From Oscillospiraceae bacterium (GTDB lineage Bacteria > Bacillota > Clostridia > Oscillospirales > Oscillospiraceae): a stretch of 5,584 nucleotides of DNA. The stretch is taken from contig JAISAA010000056.1 of the NCBI GenBank assembly GCA_031266955.1, positions 1-5,584 on the forward strand, written 5' to 3'. Position 1 is the stretch's first letter; each line of letters begins with the position of its first letter. Made by a program: the position numbers and the translations under genes. Positions 1 through 5,459 of this stretch are shown here, one piece after another. The notes under the pieces were generated by a model. The model was given only the letters and a program-made list of their open reading frames with translations. It did no database searches and had not been told where the DNA came from.

Positions 1-1824
1 GCGGTGCTTTTCGCCGGAAAACCGCTCCGGAGAAACGCCGTATTCGCTCGCGTAAGACACAAGCTTGCAGTCGAAATAATCGCCGCAGCCGCACTCTAAG
101 CAGCGCGAGGCCTCGCGGATGGCCTCTTCGACGGAAAATGCCGCGGGGCGGAGCTCTGAGAAATTGTCGCGGCGCTTTTCGGGGGATAAGACGCGCTCGC
201 TTTCGCGGAAAAGCCGCTCGCGGTCCTCAAACGTCTTTTCGGAAACGTCGTCGCGCGTGTGGATGTACGGGGGCGCGAAAGCAATGGAGGCAATGGAGGC
301 GACAGGCTCGCCGTTCAAATACGCGTCAACTGATTTGGCGCATTTGTCGGCGTCGCCAATGGATTCTATGGCGATTGAAATCTTATCGTTGCCGCAGTCG
401 CCTCCGGCGAAGACGCCGGGGACGGACGTCATATACGTGTTTTTGTCGTAGACGATGCCGCCGCGCCGCGTGAGTTCCAAGGACGAAAGGCCGTCGGGAT
501 TTACGGCTTGGCCTGTCGCGAGGATAACGGTGTCAACGTCGAGAGTTTCTGTTTTTCCTTCGACGGGGACGGGGCTTCGGCGGCCTGAGGCGTCCGGCTC
601 GCCGAGCTCCATTACTTGCAGGATCATTTTTGAGACTTTGCCGTTATCGCCGGCGGAGTATTCGAGAGGGTTTGTGAGAGTTTTGAAGATGACGCCCTCC
701 TCGCGCGCTTCCTCGACCTCGAGCTCGTCGGCGGGCATTTCGTTTATCGTGCGGCGGTAGACGTTGTACACGCGCTTTGCGCCGAGGCGGACGGCTGTTC
801 TCGCGGCGTCCATCGCCGTGTTGCCGCCGCCGATAACGGCGACGTTCTCTCCGAGCTTCGGAGCTTCGCCGCGAACTGTCTTGCGCAGAAAGTCTATGCC
901 GCCGATGACGCCGGGGAGGTCTTCGCCCGGCGCGCGCGTACCCGTTGACACCCAGGCGCCGATGCCGACGCATACGGCGTCGTACTCGGCGCGTATCGCG
1001 TCAAGCGTGATGTCCGCGCCGATCTTTGTGTTGAGAATGAATTTCACGCCGAGCTTTTCGATGAGGGCGATCTCCGCGTCGAGCAGCTTTTTCGGCAGGC
1101 GGTATTCGGGGATGCCGTAACGCAGCATCCCGCCGAGGCTTGGCATTGCGTCATAAATCGTGACGTCGTGCCCGAGTCGGCGCAGGAAATACGCCGCCGA
1201 CAGGCCGAACGGGCCGCCGCCGATTATGGCGACGCGCTTGCCGGTCGGCGGGGCGACTTCGGGCAGATAGCTCGTTTCGGCGGCGAGGTCTGTGTCCGCC
1301 GCGAAGCGCTTGAGGCTCATAATGGAAACGGGTTCCTCGACGAGCGCGCGGCGGCATTTGTCCTCGCACGGGTGCGGGCATACGCGGCCTATGGCGGCGG
1401 GAAGCGGGATTTTTTCTTTTATCAGGCGTATCGCCGCCTCTGTGTCGCCGTTGGCGATGAGGCCGACGTAGCCCTGGCAGTCGGTTCCCGCGGGACAGCT
1501 CAGGTGACACGGGGCGCGGCAGTCGCCGATGTGGTTGCTCAGCAAGAGCTCTAAGTTCGTCTTGCGGGATTCGCGCACGCGCTCGGTGTCCGTATGGACG
1601 GACATATTGTCGCTTATTTCCGTGGCGCAGGCTTTCAGGAGCTTGTTATTGCCTTCGATTTCGACGACGCACAGGCCGCAGCCGCCGTAGACCTCGATGC
1701 GCTCGTCGTAGCAGAGGGTCGGTATCTCTATGCCGTTTTCGCGGCAGACTTGCAGGATCGTCTGGCCGGGGCGGCCCGTCAGCGCGCGCCCGTCAATTGT
1801 TATGTTGTATATTGAAACGCTCAT
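1..1824 (-). CDS. NfnB/SfrB/StnC-like iron-sulfur flavoprotein (2Fe-2S + GltD-type FAD/NADPH module), 3' end outside window
   Basis: Probable NADPH-linked flavoprotein subunit of a cytoplasmic electron-transfer complex. The frame stays open for 608 codons from the ATG at 1824-1822 to the window edge, so the C-terminus is missing. Residues 1-75 form a NuoG/HydA-type [2Fe-2S] domain with Cys38, Cys49, Cys52 and Cys66 (C-x10-C-x2-C-x13-C, with GGCGLC). Residues about 90-180 form the GltD/DPYD-type double [4Fe-4S] domain, with Cys102, 106, 110 and 116 and then Cys149, 153 and 157 (GRVCPHPCEDKC). A FAD Rossmann motif GGGPFGL lies at 202-208. The NAD(P) motif GGGNTAMDAART lies at 332-343, followed by YRR at 356-358, a pair of arginines typical of NADPH 2'-phosphate recognition. 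ATGQ (436-439) and VPGVFAGGD (468-476) complete the fold. Residues 575-586 add CLECGCGDYFDC. Relatives continue from here into a C-terminal ferredoxin domain, which I infer lies beyond position 1. The gene starts 15 nt after the NuoF-like gene, behind its own SD. Family is confident; the exact partner complex (Stn-, Sfr- or Hyd-type) is inference. Confidence 0.92.
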   Translation of the reverse strand, partial: MSVSIYNITIDGRALTGRPGQTILQVCRENGIEIPTLCYDERIEVYGGCGLCVVEIEGNNKLLKACATEISDNMSVHTDTERVRESRKTNLELLLSNHIGDCRAPCHLSCPAGTDCQGYVGLIANGDTEAAIRLIKEKIPLPAAIGRVCPHPCEDKCRRALVEEPVSIMSLKRFAADTDLAAETSYLPEVAPPTGKRVAIIGGGPFGLSAAYFLRRLGHDVTIYDAMPSLGGMLRYGIPEYRLPKKLLDAEIALIEKLGVKFILNTKIGADITLDAIRAEYDAVCVGIGAWVSTGTRAPGEDLPGVIGGIDFLRKTVRGEAPKLGENVAVIGGGNTAMDAARTAVRLGAKRVYNVYRRTINEMPADELEVEEAREEGVIFKTLTNPLEYSAGDNGKVSKMILQVMELGEPDASGRRSPVPVEGKTETLDVDTVILATGQAVNPDGLSSLELTRRGGIVYDKNTYMTSVPGVFAGGDCGNDKISIAIESIGDADKCAKSVDAYLNGEPVASIASIAFAPPYIHTRDDVSEKTFEDRERLFRESERVLSPEKRRDNFSELRPAAFSVEEAIREASRCLECGCGDYFDCKLVSYASEYGVSPERFSGEKHR

Positions 1825-1830
1825 TTCTTG

Positions 1831-1836
1831 ACCTCC
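1831..1836 (-). promoter_or_regulatory. Ribosome binding site of the flavoprotein gene
   Basis: GGAGGT on the minus strand, 6 nt upstream of the ATG at 1824. It lies in the 15-nt gap after the TAA stop (1842-1840) of the upstream NuoF-like gene, so translation of the two genes is probably coupled. It fixes the start of the flavoprotein at 1824. Confidence 0.85.
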
Positions 1837-1839
1837 CCT

Positions 1840-3591
1840 TTAATCACGCGCGACCGCGCCGAATTTGCAGACGGTCTCGCACATTCCGCATTTGACGCAT
1901 TTAGCCGCGTCGATTTCGTGCTTTGCGCGCGGTGAGCCGGTTATCGCGTCGGACGGACAGTTGCGCTTACACGCGCCGCAGCCCTTGCACGCGTCTGTGA
2001 CTGAAAATGTGATCAGAGCCTTACAGGAGTGCGCCGTGCATTTTTTGTGCTTGATATGATCCTCGAATTCGTTGCGGAAATAGCGCAGAGTCGTGAGCAC
2101 GGGGTTCGGCGCCGTCTGGCCGAGGCCGCACATACTGCCGTCCTTGATCTTGACGGCGAGCTCTTCAAGCAGCTCGATATCGCCCTCGCGCCCGTCGCCA
2201 GCCGTGATGCGTTCGAGTATTTCGAGCATTCTTTTTGTCCCCACGCGGCAGTAATTGCACTTGCCGCAGGACTCGTTGCGCGTGAAATCAAGGAAATAAC
2301 GCGCCATATCGACCATACACGTCGTCTCGTCCATAACGATCATACCGCCGGAGCCGACTATCGCGCCGGTTTTCGTGATAGATTCGTAATCGACGGGCGT
2401 ATCTATGAGCTCCGCCGGGATACAGCCGCCGCTCGGGCCGCCCATCTGCACGGCCTTAAACGCCTTGCCGTTTTTTATGCCGCCGCCGATGTTATAGATG
2501 ATCTCGCGCAGCGGCAGACCCATCGGTATCTCCACGAGCCCGCCCTTTTGTATCTTCCCGGCGAGGGCGAAGACCTTTGTGCCACGGCTCGTCTCCGTGC
2601 CGATGGCGGCGAAGGCGGCGCCGCCGTTCGCGATTATCCACGGGATGTTTGCGAAGGTCTCGACGTTGTTGATGTTCGTCGGCTGCTTCCAATAGCCTTT
2701 TTGCGCCGGGAACGGCGGCTTTAAGCGCGGCATCCCGCGCTCGCCCTCGAGAGACGCGATGAGCGCCGTTTCCTCGCCGCATACAAAAGCCCCCGCGCCC
2801 GCCTTGATATAAATATCAAAGTCAAAGCCGGAGCCGAAAAGATTTTTGCCTAAATAGCCGCGCTCTCGGGCCTGTCCGATAGCCTTTTCCAGGCGGTGGA
2901 TCGCGAGAGGATATTCCGCGCGGACATATATAACGCCCGTGCTTGCGCCGATGACAAAGCCGCCGACGGTCATACCCTCGAGCAGCGAGTGCGGGTCGCC
3001 CTCTAAAACGGAGCGATCCATAAACGCGCCGGGGTCGCCCTCGTCGGCGTTGCATACCATATATTTTTCATCCGAAGCGTTTTCACGCGCGGCGTTCCAC
3101 TTGAACCAGGTCGGGAAGCCCGCGCCGCCGCGCCCGCGCAGCCCGGAGAGCTTGACCTCCGCGATGACGTCCTCCGGCGTCATACCGCCGAGCGCCTTTT
3201 GGATCGCCTTGTAGCCGCCGGCGGCGAGATACGCGTCAATACTTTCGGGGTCGATTATACCGGCGTTCCGCAGGACGATGCGCTCCTGTGAGCCCAAAAA
3301 GCCCTCGTCCGGCGCGGATATCGCGTACTCGGTAACGACCTCTCCGCCGACGATGTGGCGCTCGACGATCTCGGACGCCATATCGGGCTGTACGTTTACG
3401 TAACGGGTGATAAGCGCGCCGCCGTCGGAACGTATATCGACGATCGGTTCGAGATAACAGTTGCCGATGCAGCCTGTTTTTTCGACGGGGACGTCGATGC
3501 CGCGCTGTGATATCAGTTTTACAAATTCGGCTGTCGTTTTCGCCGCGCCGGAGGCGATGCCGCAGCTCCCTTGGCCTACAATGATTTTCAT
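1840..3591 (-). CDS. nuoF: NuoF/HydB-type NADH-binding flavoprotein with C-terminal 2x[4Fe-4S] domain (583 aa)
   Basis: NADH:acceptor subunit carrying FMN and several iron-sulfur clusters. In HydB-type complexes it oxidises or reduces NAD(H) and is the proposed bifurcation site. Residues 1-90 are a thioredoxin-like [2Fe-2S] domain with Cys10, Cys41 and Cys45, one Cys fewer than the usual four. The core follows: GLRGRGGAGFP (150-160) for nucleotide/FMN binding, NADEGDPGAFMDR (181-193), GAGAFVCGEETAL (265-277) and the conserved region around NNVET (308-312). The NuoF [4Fe-4S] ligands are Cys442, Cys445 and Cys448 (SCGKCNYCRVGT) plus Cys488 (SMCGLGQ). His512, His515, Cys518 and Cys523 lie in a linker that could bind a metal. 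Two ferredoxin-type clusters end the protein: Cys535/538/541/545 and Cys565/568/571/575. The N-terminal and C-terminal additions separate it from plain complex I NuoF and match HydB/HndC/StnB. It is the middle gene of the operon, with no membrane partner visible. Start supported by AGGTGG 7 nt upstream. Confidence 0.95.
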   Translation of the reverse strand: MKIIVGQGSCGIASGAAKTTAEFVKLISQRGIDVPVEKTGCIGNCYLEPIVDIRSDGGALITRYVNVQPDMASEIVERHIVGGEVVTEYAISAPDEGFLGSQERIVLRNAGIIDPESIDAYLAAGGYKAIQKALGGMTPEDVIAEVKLSGLRGRGGAGFPTWFKWNAARENASDEKYMVCNADEGDPGAFMDRSVLEGDPHSLLEGMTVGGFVIGASTGVIYVRAEYPLAIHRLEKAIGQARERGYLGKNLFGSGFDFDIYIKAGAGAFVCGEETALIASLEGERGMPRLKPPFPAQKGYWKQPTNINNVETFANIPWIIANGGAAFAAIGTETSRGTKVFALAGKIQKGGLVEIPMGLPLREIIYNIGGGIKNGKAFKAVQMGGPSGGCIPAELIDTPVDYESITKTGAIVGSGGMIVMDETTCMVDMARYFLDFTRNESCGKCNYCRVGTKRMLEILERITAGDGREGDIELLEELAVKIKDGSMCGLGQTAPNPVLTTLRYFRNEFEDHIKHKKCTAHSCKALITFSVTDACKGCGACKRNCPSDAITGSPRAKHEIDAAKCVKCGMCETVCKFGAVARD

Positions 3592-3634
3592 TTGAATGCC
3601 ACCTGCTTATACACTATTATATTACTCATAATCC
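3592..3634 (-). other. AT-rich 43-nt spacer between the NuoE-like and NuoF-like genes
   Basis: This spacer is strikingly A+T-rich beside its G+C-rich neighbours. On the minus strand it contains a perfect TATAAT (3621-3616). I find no convincing -35 box 16-18 nt upstream, so an internal promoter is possible but unsupported. An unstructured region that favours ribosome loading on the NuoF-like message is an equally good explanation. Confidence 0.4.
3599..3604 (-). promoter_or_regulatory. Ribosome binding site of the NuoF-like gene
   Basis: AGGTGG on the minus strand, 7 nt upstream of the ATG at 3591. It sits at the downstream end of the AT-rich 43-nt gap after the NuoE-like gene and supports independent initiation at 3591. 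Confidence 0.75.
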
Positions 3635-4153
3635 TCACTTAGCCCCCCGCTCTTTCTCAGCAATGTCAGACAGAATATCGCGCACGCGCTCGCGCGTTAA
3701 GCTGCCGTACGTGTCCTCGCCTTCCGGCGTCTGGATCATCATAACGGGCGCGAGAGAGCAGCAGCCGAGACAGGAAACAGTGTTCAGCGTGAACAGCCCG
3801 TCCTCGCTCGTTTCGCCGTCGTCGATGTGCAGATATGAGTTTATTGCGGCCCTTATCTCGTCGGACGAGTTGACGTGGCAGGCCGTTCCCTTGCACAGCA
3901 TAACCAGGTATTTGCCGATGGGCTTCAGCCTGAACTGCGTGTAAAACGTGGCTACGCCGTATATTTTGGCGGGCGTTATTCCCGTTCCGGACGCGATATA
4001 GTTTATCGTGTCCTCGGAAATATAGCCGTAAATGTCCTGCGCCTTTTGCAGGATCGTGATAAGACTCCCGCGGACTCCGCGGTATTGCGCGATGACAGGC
4101 GCGAGCTCGGCGAAAACGCCGTGCTCGCGTGTGCCGGTGTGTGCGGCTTGCAT
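3635..4153 (-). CDS. nuoE: NuoE/HydC-type thioredoxin-like [2Fe-2S] subunit (172 aa)
   Basis: Small electron-carrying subunit that pairs with the NuoF/HydB-type protein in the cytoplasm. It has the expected NuoE layout. An N-terminal helical region (about 10-75) contains VRGSLITILQKAQDIYGYI and the family signature KIYGVATFYTQF (63-74). A thioredoxin-like domain follows, with the four [2Fe-2S] ligands Cys87-x4-Cys92 (CKGTAC) and Cys128-x3-Cys132 (CLGCC). Cys131 is an additional neighbouring cysteine. Length is normal for the family (about 150-170 aa). The frame is open upstream to 4282, but the start at 4153 is chosen because GGAGGA lies 7 nt before it and the family begins here. The longer version would run upstream through the leader and past the predicted promoter. 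It is the first gene of the operon and is transcribed from the promoter at 4232-4260. No doubt about family; HydC, StnA or HndA naming depends on the complex. Confidence 0.95.
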   Translation of the reverse strand: MQAAHTGTREHGVFAELAPVIAQYRGVRGSLITILQKAQDIYGYISEDTINYIASGTGITPAKIYGVATFYTQFRLKPIGKYLVMLCKGTACHVNSSDEIRAAINSYLHIDDGETSEDGLFTLNTVSCLGCCSLAPVMMIQTPEGEDTYGSLTRERVRDILSDIAEKERGAK

Positions 4154-4160
4154 AAAAGAA

Positions 4161-4166
4161 TCCTCC
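4161..4166 (-). promoter_or_regulatory. Ribosome binding site of the NuoE-like gene (decides the start)
   Basis: GGAGGA on the minus strand, 7 nt upstream of the ATG at 4153. It rules out the in-frame upstream ATGs. It lies 7 nt downstream of the GC-rich leader hairpin at 4174-4192. Confidence 0.85.
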
Positions 4167-4173
4167 GTTTGTG

Positions 4174-4192
4174 GGCGCCGCGCAACGGCGCC
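4174..4192 (-). promoter_or_regulatory. GC-rich hairpin in the operon's 5' leader
   Basis: A perfect 7-bp stem (GGCGCCG / CGGCGCC) with a 5-nt loop, located in the untranslated leader just upstream of the ribosome binding site. On the minus strand it is preceded by a run of A. Read on the plus strand it is followed after 5 nt (GCTGC) by seven T (4198-4204), so it resembles an imperfect intrinsic terminator in that direction. A second, shorter GC stem (CGCC 4205-4208 / GGCG 4214-4217) lies next to it. Function is unknown: mRNA stability, translation control, or blocking antisense transcription towards the SDR gene are possible. Confidence 0.5.
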
Positions 4193-4231
4193 GCTGCTTT
4201 TTTTCGCCTGCGCGGCGGGCGACTGCACAAA

Positions 4232-4260
4232 ATAATAGCAAGATTCAACGGGAAAGTCAA
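4232..4260 (-). promoter_or_regulatory. Promoter of the nuoE-nuoF-flavoprotein operon
   Basis: Minus-strand TTGACT (4260-4255), a 17-nt spacer, then TATTAT (4237-4232). Each box matches the housekeeping sigma consensus at 5 of 6 positions with ideal spacing. Transcription should start near 4225, giving a leader of about 72 nt that contains the hairpin at 4174-4192. Confidence 0.8.
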
Positions 4261-4280
4261 GAAAAATTAAAACTCTTGAC
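4256..4280. repeat. Inverted repeat spanning both -35 boxes of the divergent promoters
   Basis: GTCAAGA (4256-4262) and TCTTGAC (4274-4280) are perfect 7-bp inverted repeats separated by 11 A/T-rich nucleotides. Most of each arm is the -35 box of one promoter, but the symmetry extends 2 bp beyond the boxes. It may be an operator for a dimeric regulator acting on both genes, or a by-product of two outward-facing -35 boxes. Confidence 0.5.
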
Positions 4281-4304
4281 AACGGCGCAGAATTGAGGTA
4301 TCCT
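4276..4304 (+). promoter_or_regulatory. Promoter of the SDR gene
   Basis: A perfect TTGACA (4276-4281), a 17-nt spacer, then TATCCT (4299-4304, 4 of 6 consensus positions). Transcription should start near 4311, giving a leader of about 45 nt before the ATG at 4357. It is back to back with the operon promoter; the two -35 boxes are 15 bp apart. Confidence 0.8.
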
Positions 4305-4340
4305 TTCCGCAGTGAGACTCAAAAACTATTTTTATTTATT

Positions 4341-4346
4341 AAGGAG
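4341..4346 (+). promoter_or_regulatory. Ribosome binding site of the SDR gene (decides the start)
   Basis: AAGGAG, 10 nt upstream of the ATG at 4357, in an AT-rich leader. The spacing is slightly long. It supports 4357 over the in-frame GTG at 4312, which would lie at or next to the predicted transcription start. Confidence 0.75.
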
Positions 4347-4356
4347 TGTATTGGTT

Positions 4357-5373
4357 ATGAAGGATTTCAAAAACAAGCTGGTGTTCATCACCGGCGGGGC
4401 GTCCGGCGCGGGGCTCGGTCAGGCGCAGGTGTTCACGGAGGCCGGCGCGCGCGTCATCATCGCGGACGTCAATCAGGAGCGGTTAGACGAGGCGGTCAAA
4501 TCCGGCGCGGCTGTAGAGGCGATAAAGCTCGACGTTACGGATCGCGCGGGCTGGGCCGCCGCGGCGGACGGCATTGAGAAGAAATACGGCGAGACCGTGG
4601 ATCTGCTCATCCTGACGGCGGGCGTCAACGTGTTCGGCCCCGCCGAAGCGTCCTCGTATGACGACTACGACTGGGTCGTCGGCATCGTGTTCGGCGGCGT
4701 AGTAAATGGACTTGTGACGTTTGTGCCGCGTATGATAAAGAAGGGCAAGGGCGGGCACATCGCGTCCACGGTGTCGTGGGGCGCGTTCGGCGCGGGCCCG
4801 ACGACGGCGCCTTACAGCGCCGCGAAGGCCGCCCAGCTCAATTTGCTCGAAAGCTATTACGAGGCGCTTAAATCCTACAACATCGGAGTCACCGCCGTCT
4901 GCCCCGCGAATATCAATTCGCACATCTACGAATCCCAGCTCAAGCACATTGAGGCCGGGCACAAAACGGGCTACAACGTCTCGGAAGGCACAGCCGCCCT
5001 TCTCGCGACGATCCACGCGCACGGTATGGACCCAAAAGTCCTCGCCAACTGGCTGAAGGAAGCGATCGAGAACGACGTGTTCCTGTGTGTCCCGTACAAG
5101 AGCGGCCCGGAGATGGTCGAGGACGCGCTCTCGCGCTTCCCGCTCCTCTCGACCGCCGACGGCATCAAGAAGCTCGCCGAAAAAAGAACGCAGCCGCCCA
5201 CGGAGCAAGAGCTGCGCTTCAACGCCGAGCGCGAAGGCTACGACGTCGGCGCGCAGCGCCAGGCGCCCGAGCCTCCCAAGACGGACGGCCCCGCGCTCGA
5301 CTGGGCGAAAATCGGCTTCGGTAAAGCCAGCCGCGACGCCGACTGGGTCGAAGCCGGCAAAAAAGCCGACTGA
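4357..5373 (+). CDS. Short-chain dehydrogenase/reductase (SDR), NAD(H)-type, with C-terminal extension (338 aa)
   Basis: Classical SDR fold, expected to oxidise an alcohol or reduce a carbonyl in the cytoplasm; the substrate is not identifiable. The cofactor motif TGGASGAG is at 12-19. Asp37 at the end of the second strand suggests NAD(H) rather than NADP(H). Asp59-Val60 and TAGVN (87-91) are the next cofactor-contact segments. Catalytic Ser140, Tyr153 and Lys157 (YSAAK) are present with normal spacing. The usual active-site Asn in the helix-4 segment (commonly VN-x2-G) aligns with Val111 in GIVFGGVVNG, so the canonical N-S-Y-K tetrad appears incomplete. CPANINSHI (182-190) replaces the usual PG motif after strand six. 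The core ends near residue 265-275; about 65 residues of charged, Pro/Ala-rich tail follow. The start is chosen by the SD and because FKNKLVFITGG is a normal SDR N-terminus. The gene is divergent from the redox operon and followed by a strong hairpin, so it is probably monocistronic. Confidence 0.93.
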   Translation: MKDFKNKLVFITGGASGAGLGQAQVFTEAGARVIIADVNQERLDEAVKSGAAVEAIKLDVTDRAGWAAAADGIEKKYGETVDLLILTAGVNVFGPAEASSYDDYDWVVGIVFGGVVNGLVTFVPRMIKKGKGGHIASTVSWGAFGAGPTTAPYSAAKAAQLNLLESYYEALKSYNIGVTAVCPANINSHIYESQLKHIEAGHKTGYNVSEGTAALLATIHAHGMDPKVLANWLKEAIENDVFLCVPYKSGPEMVEDALSRFPLLSTADGIKKLAEKRTQPPTEQELRFNAEREGYDVGAQRQAPEPPKTDGPALDWAKIGFGKASRDADWVEAGKKAD

Positions 5374-5394
5374 AATTCTCTTACATAAAATAAG

Positions 5395-5429
5395 ACGAGG
5401 CGCGGAGCTGTGAAGGCTCCGCGCCTCGT
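5395..5429 (-). terminator. Intrinsic terminator between convergent genes
   Basis: A perfect 14-bp GC-rich stem (arms 5395-5408 and 5416-5429) with a 7-nt loop. On the minus strand it is followed by a T-rich tail (CTTATTTTATG, 5394-5384), and it lies 30 nt past the stop of the right-hand minus-strand gene, so it mainly terminates that gene. On the plus strand there is no T tract, but the stem lies 21 nt after the SDR stop and could act in both directions. Confidence 0.8.
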
Positions 5430-5459
5430 TACGCGGGAAAACGCTTGACCGTTCCGGTT

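Noticed and set aside
1168..1554. 128-codon plus-strand open frame across the flavoprotein gene
   Set aside because: The opposite strand encodes conserved cysteine and Rossmann motifs through the whole stretch; the frame is low-complexity Ala/Arg-rich.
1..1824. Glutamate synthase small subunit (GltD)
   Set aside because: The FAD/NADPH module is of that family, but the N-terminal [2Fe-2S] domain, the C-terminal cysteine segment and the NuoEF-like neighbours point to an electron-transfer complex, and no gltB is present in the window.
2029..2724. 231-codon plus-strand open frame inside the NuoF-like gene
   Set aside because: It is fully antisense to a gene with unmistakable conserved motifs, has no family features, and is a by-product of G/C-rich codon use.
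1840..4153. Part of a respiratory complex I (nuo) operon
   Set aside because: The NuoF-like protein has HydB-type N- and C-terminal iron-sulfur additions, the next gene is an NfnB-like flavoprotein instead of nuoG, and no membrane subunits are seen.
4154..4282. 43-residue N-terminal extension of the NuoE-like protein
   Set aside because: The extension would start upstream of the predicted transcription start and pass through the leader hairpin, while the ATG at 4153 has a good SD and fits the family length.
4266..4283. Possible Rex (NADH-sensing) operator between the promoters, TTGTCAA-N4-TTTAATT on the minus strand
   Set aside because: The first half resembles TTGTTAA, but the second half matches TTAACAA at only 3 of 7 positions, so there is no supported palindrome.
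4312..4356. 15-residue N-terminal extension of the SDR from a GTG at 4312
   Set aside because: No SD precedes it and it lies at the predicted transcription start; AAGGAG points to the ATG at 4357, where the SDR fold normally begins.
4483..5208. 241-codon minus-strand open frame inside the SDR gene
   Set aside because: It is antisense to the SDR, Arg-rich with no recognisable motif, and has no credible start signal; a shadow of the real gene.
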